From Athripsodes cinereus (taxonomy: Eukaryota; Arthropoda; Insecta; Trichoptera; Leptoceridae): a stretch of 64,000 bases of DNA. Made by a program: the position numbers and the translations under genes. Below the pieces are notes generated by a model, which was not told the DNA's origin, did no database searches, and saw nothing but the letters and a program-made list of their open reading frames with translations. Shown here one piece after another: positions 58,488 to 64,000 of this stretch; position 1 is the stretch's first letter, and each line of letters begins with the position of its first letter. The stretch spans positions 31,746,951 to 31,810,950 of the forward strand of contig OX388311.1 of assembly GCA_947579605.1 (NCBI GenBank), given 5' to 3'.

Positions 58488-58870
58488 TACCATCACGGCA
58501 GATCCCACAAGTGCGGTAACCAGCACACCAGCTGCATATTATAAATATGCGGACTGTCTTTACCGTGCTGACAAAGATATTCCGGATGAGTAACAAATTT
58601 CTCATTTGTGGTTTCTTGTTTTATTCTCTGTTTATAATGTTGTGTTGTGTCTATATTTTACAATGCTGTTTGTGATTTTACAATTATAAAAATGATGTAT
58701 AAAAAACAACATGTAATAGGCTCAGGCCGTGAATTGAAAATAAATAAACATCTTTGAATTTGAGATGTAAAATGTCTTTATTTTTCCAAACACCTGTCTT
58801 TTAACATACACTCGAAAACTTAAGGATGGGAGACTAATTCTTTGCTGGGTGCTACACGGAATTATAATAA
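58488..58870 (-). repeat. Family A repeat, copy 8, interrupted by a retroposon tail
   Basis: The plus strand has reversed family A blocks ACCATCACGGCAGATCCCAC to GATATTCCGGATGAG. From about 58610 to 58755 there is unrelated AT-rich sequence ending in TAGGCTCAGGCCGTGAATTG and an (AAAT)n tail. Family A then resumes with GAGATGTAAAATGTCTTTAT, AAACACCTGTCTTTTA and CTCGAAAACTTAAGGATGGG. The insertion falls at nearly the same point of family A as in copy 5. Confidence 0.65.
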
Positions 58871-61800
58871 CTCATAATATTGAGAGTTGAGACATAATAA
58901 CATCGGAAGCAAAAGATGCTAGTGCTGATGTGCAATGTGTGTCCGAGTTATGGGCACTATAAAAAGCTACTTGTCGAACAAAAATAGATGCAGAATGAAC
59001 CGATTTATTTCTATTATCTAATTTTATTATAGGAGATCACAAACAAACGTCTATTAAAGTTACCAACAAGTCGTTAGCGGACACTTTGGTGAACCCATCC
59101 AGTCAGTATAAGATTAGTATAAGGGACTGTGGACCGTAACAAGAATAGATCTAGAAGTTACGATCGCCTAATATAGTTACATAACGAATTTCAATTCGAT
59201 TAAGATGTAAAAGTTTTGTGTAAAGCCATACGAAAAAGTGTGCATTAATGAAAAGTACAATAGTGAGAAAGATATGTAGTTTTAATTCTCTTAATACACT
59301 GAATAAACTTTTAAATACCTTTTTATGTTATGAATTTTTTGACACAATTGGATGTCGGAACTGGATTTTTTACTTACTAGAAGTGTAGATGTCAAACATT
59401 GTTGTTGTTTCCATTGAACTGCAACAGATGTCTTTCCAGTTTGAAAGCACAGAAATTGTATGAAATCGTATAAAACTTGATTTCAATAGTGGAAAAATAT
59501 TGAGTTGTAACATATATACAACTTTAAAAAAAATTCAAGTCATGTGATAAGCATGACACAGAGGAATTGGGAATGTTACCTAGGTTTAAAGAGTACTCTT
59601 AACCAAGCCTAAGTCGATTCATAAGCGTCGAAACTCTGTGTTGTGCACTCCTTAAGGAAGTTCACATATGTATGTGTATCATATACAACATACCTACCTA
59701 GTTAATACCTATTCAAATATGGCATTGCAGCCGAAACATATGTCACATTATTTTAAATATTTTGTAAAACAAATAAATTATAATTTATAAATTAAAATTA
59801 TGGAGTTTTACAAGTTGTGCACAAATAAAATCATAGACTATTCAAATAGGTTGACTATGGATGAGTGTGATCAATTGTAATGATTAATCTGGAGTAGTTC
59901 AAAATAACTTTTAAATACCGTTACATTATTAATAATAACATCATTAATACTTCCATATCTGTACTTTGTATAGTGCGAAAGCCTTTACAATGATCCAATA
60001 ATGCTTCTTTTTCATGCACAGTATTGTGTTAAACACGAAAATTAATTATTACTACAGCTTACAGATGAGAAAATATTCCAAGAGAGGATAATGTGTGCAT
60101 GTGTCCTTAAAGTGCTGGGCGTCGCGTCAGTGGATTCCTAGACGAGATGCTGTCCGATCTGAAATAGAGACGCGCATTCCCACCAAGTGAAAAGTGCAAC
60201 GGCCATTATTTCACATAAATATACACCACTACCTAACACTAACATTACAATACATATGTAGTATTATGCATGTATTTACCTAATCAAGTGTTTGATAATA
60301 ATATGCATATAAATAGTCGCCGCAGTGTGAGACATCCCGTAACCAGAGCAGTGAGCACCGTAATCCAATCAACACAACACAACGACAAAAGGAAATCAAC
60401 ATTGAAAACAGAAAACATCACTGCAATTAAAAAAAACATCTTATATATATTTAATGTATTCGTGCACGAGCAGTAGAAATCCATTATTGGATAAATTCAA
60501 ACAAGCTTTACTTTAGATCAGAAGAAAGAAAGGCTTGTTTCAGCTTATATGTACTTTTTATTTCTTAAAAAAATAAGTTTCGGCTCAGTATAATGTGCAA
60601 TTGGTCCTTGCCTTCTTATAGCGGTTTTGTATTTTGCTATAAACGTTTTTCAGAATGTATTCATATTCTTCGTATCGTATCTTATAATATCTAATTCTCT
60701 TAAAGAACCACAAAACCTACGAACGATCAAACTCCAAAAAATATTGTCCAAGAATATTAGAAAAATGCAAGACCAAAAAAGTTCTTGACTACGAAACAGG
60801 ATCAAAATGTTGTAGAAGAGTCTTCAAGTTAATTTCTGTTGTAATTTAGAATTTCTACAAAGAGAGAGCAACATAGGATAAAAGCTTCAGCAAAGCAAGA
60901 TCAGGAGAACTGACCTCACTAATAAAGCAGGAAGAAGGATGAAATATGTTGAACTTAATACATTACAAACTAAACATAATAATATTATGTAGGTGTGGGT
61001 AATTATGTAGAATTAGGAAGTCACTTCTAAGACACAATCCAGATCAAATTATTTGATAATTAACACAAAACGATAATAACAACAAGACATTATCCAACTC
61101 CTTGTGTTCTTACAAAGAATAAGCGTAACGAGCTCATTAATGAATGGACCAAGTTTCAGTTGTCAGGTACCAGTGATAGTGATCACCGACCTACCCGCAC
61201 ATTATAATATTATACACGACATACTACTCATTGGTACTATAGCAGGTAGATATTATTATTATAATAGATATGTAATGGAAAGCCACGGAACCGTGCCCGG
61301 TGTCGTGCGATGGTGTAGTGAAACGAAAACATACAACGGAAATTACTGTTTATCTACTCGAAATAAAATATAATAATAGTAATAAATAGGTCGGACAGGA
61401 GAGGACTTTTGTCACTCACGCACATAACTACTACATACATACACCCAACATGCAACAGACAAACAAACATACATACTTCCGAGAGTTGATGACTTTTAAT
61501 ATCTGCCTTCTCATTGTAACTACCTACGAAAGTACAATACTATGTGTCTATGGGTTATTCCATAGCAAGAAGGAGAAAGTTTGTTTTTGTTTATTTCCCC
61601 GGACATCACAAAAACAATATCCGCCAAAATTTATTATTGTAACAAATTACCATTATATATCTACCTACATCTATCTAAATGTTCCTAATGTAATGTAGGT
61701 ATGTAGTATAATATATCGCGCTCCAGACACAATAAACATTCGCAGTTTCACACTACAGACGCGTTGATTATTTATATCAAAAGGCAGATTAATCACTAGA

Positions 61801-64000
61801 TGACGTCTCTTCTAATACACCCACCTACATCTGCAGATGGAACTATTTATTCTACATACATCGCCACGCAGAATCATCCAGTAAAAGCATTCCTTATAAA
61901 AATACATACGTATCTACATTATAACACTATATATGTATACACACACACCGCTTTCTTCAACTACAAGCAAAAATAATTATTAAAACTGATATCACACAGT
62001 CATGGCCTACATAGTACACACATTATATGAAAGTCTTTTGTAATTTGAGTTAAAAATAATGGATGACATTCTTTCTTTCTCACGGATCAAACGCTCAATT
62101 AATTTCCTGAAATTATCTAATTGGAAATTGTTATTACACCAGACAAATTTTCACTAATGTGACTCTCTATTAATGAATACTGGTTCAAACAAGTAAACAT
62201 AATGATAATATCACGATTTGTACTAAATAGTAATGTTTTTCTGACCAAACAGTAAGCAGTTTTCTAATAAAGCTCACTGATGATGGGTGCCTCCCCGAAA
62301 GGCCTCTGAGCCCAGTCCTATTCATAATGAAAGTAGGAAAACATTGTTTTTATTTTAGTCAGTTAACAGAGAATCAGAGTTTCAATAAAATACGGAAATT
62401 TTAAAAACAACACAACAATATAGTTTAAAAGAAAACTGAAAGCAATAAAAACAATATACAGAAATAAATGTGCGTATATTTTACGAGGTATATTTGACAA
62501 TGACTGTCTTGAATAAGATATAATAAAGAAGAATATAGAAGAAAGATAAAATATACTTGATATTTACCAAAAATAGTATTATGAATGAATTTTAAAGACT
62601 ATTTTAAGATACAATCAAGTCCAGGGGAGCTTAAGCGATGCAATGATATGCAGAGGAAGAAAGAGTATGAGACGATGAGTCAGCAAAAGAGCATTGCATC
62701 GCTCCAAGCCCGGCGCTTCCGGTGAAGCGTCGTGTCGTGTCGCGACACTCACGGTATGATATTGTGTGAACGCGTCAAACTCTTATACTCGTATTACCTC
62801 TACATTGCATTATTATGTACCAGCTGTAAAGTGTTGTAGTCTAAGTGTAGATTAGTGCACACTTGAATGTCACATCACATCATATCACATCATATCACAT
62901 ATGGATAGAAGATTAACTGACATATCCGACGTACTGCATAATTGCGAATAATACAAATTAAACTCATCTTTACAGTCTTCTAAAGTAAATATGAACACAA
63001 AAAAGCTACCGGTTCTAAAATCTGTACATCCTTACATTATAAACTTTTAAAGTCTCAATTTTCCTTGTCGTTCACTGAGTCTTAGATACCCGAGATATAT
63101 TGATAGGTACCCATATGGTAATTTCAATCGTGAGGGGCATTCCGATTTATTTGTGATTATGGCAAACGGTGGTATTTTGATCACAAGAAAAAAAAGAAAC
63201 ATTTTCCGTTTATTAATCCTACCCTTTAAAAACAATTTTATTTCTATGAACTCTTATTTATATAATTGAATTAGCAAAACGACATAACACCAAGCAATAT
63301 TTTTTTGGGAAATATAGAAATCACCCATTAAACCAAATTATATAACAGATTCGTGTTTACAGTTATTGCTTACATGATTAACGTGATAAATATTAAAAGT
63401 CCCAGCATCTTTAACAAAATGATGCCTTCCTATCAACTGAACTCAGGACAAAGACACTTAGGTGAATGTAACACAGTTGTATTGGTTTTGAATAAAATAT
63501 ATTTTATAAGCCTTTCCTTGAATTATTGTGTTTTTCATCAGCAAGACCTCCCGCAAAGTGCGAAAAACAAGACAGTTCTGTTATTATTATGTATTTACTA
63601 ACAGTAGGTACCTAACATTCATCTCTGCAACAGACGGCGAGACACAGAGTCTGTAATACATAATTATCAAACAGGAGCGATGAAAGCCACGTAGAGTGTT
63701 TAAGAGTCAACAGTTGATAAAAATAGAACATATGGGTCAAGAAGAAAATGAAATATAGTCAGTGTTCCACAGTACAAGTAGTAGTAGTAATATTAGGTGA
63801 TGTGCGTAAATAGACAAGTATGCTAAGGTGATTTTCCCAAATAACAATAATACATCCAATAAGTATTATAACGTAGGTACCGGGTATCATGATACTGTAT
63901 ATTGCCTCCCCGTGTAGACCTACGCATTTCACACGCGTTAGCAGCTTTACCAGAGTTCTTATAGGTATAACAGAATATGTTTTAAGACAAATAACAATAA
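58871..64000. other. 5-kb AT-rich interval, no gene recognised
   Basis: A CpG-richer patch at about 62695-62750 contains GCGCTTCCGGTGAAGCGT (hairpin) and the palindrome GTGTCGCGACAC. A (CACATCATAT)n tract occurs at about 62872-62905. Another GC-richer patch lies at about 60115-60205. Open frames (up to 89 codons, 61104-61373) have no recognisable domain. Confidence 0.5.

Overview
This window looks like a gene-poor, transposon-packed stretch of an arthropod nuclear genome, most likely an insect. It is strongly AT-rich, full of short microsatellites, and has no bacterial-style gene packing or operons. I found no convincing host protein-coding gene, rRNA or functional tRNA. The only long open frames belong to non-LTR retrotransposons of the R1 clade, a group characteristic of arthropods. 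The other recognisable coding traces are fragments of RTE-like, CR1/L2-like and hAT elements. The order of insect cannot be fixed from sequence alone.

Layout. 1-8.8 kb holds AT-rich DNA, two copies of a recurrent ~250-bp repeat (called family A here), a G-run cluster beside a perfect hairpin, a 5'-truncated RTE-like fragment with a 10-bp target duplication (6153-6560) and an old hAT fragment (7138-7689). 8.8-10.9 kb is a nested insertion: an R1-clade element sits inside a tRNA-derived SINE with a 14-bp target duplication. 11-18.9 kb carries two non-autonomous hAT elements with perfect 8-bp target duplications (11607-12071 and 15904-16421), a 160-bp fold-back element, further family A and SINE copies, and LINE 3' ends.

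19,018-27,632 is a complete non-coding LTR retrotransposon on the minus strand. It has 2,559-bp LTRs that look identical, TGTGATGA/TCATCACA ends, a primer-binding-site candidate, a purine tract and an ATAC target duplication. Its 3.5-kb internal region is a patchwork of older repeat fragments. 28,206-30,588 is a tandem satellite of about 14 units of 171 bp with a partial dimer (342-bp) pattern. 33,954-34,665 is an RTE-like fragment with an 11-bp target duplication. 36,625-38,103 is a 1.46-kb hAT element (8-bp duplication ATTTTAAT) carrying a 95-bp triplicated segment and two LINE fragments.

40.9-44.6 kb holds a second tRNA-derived SINE family and the best-preserved coding sequence, a 932-codon frame of an R1-clade element with intact YADD and CCHC motifs but a 5'-truncated endonuclease. 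45-49.3 kb contains more LINE tails, a decayed RTE-like copy and a ~470-bp inverted-repeat element. 49.3-64 kb is mostly unassigned AT-rich DNA with an RTE-like remnant, a CR1/L2-like remnant and another family A copy.

The sequences do not form a pathway. They form a parasite community: R1-clade, RTE-like and CR1/L2-like LINEs supply reverse transcriptase, SINEs are the likely dependents, and the small hAT elements depend on a transposase absent here apart from one broken fragment. I found no clear new cellular system. The most unusual objects are the non-coding LTR element, the repeat-filled hAT element, the R1-in-SINE nest and the satellite.
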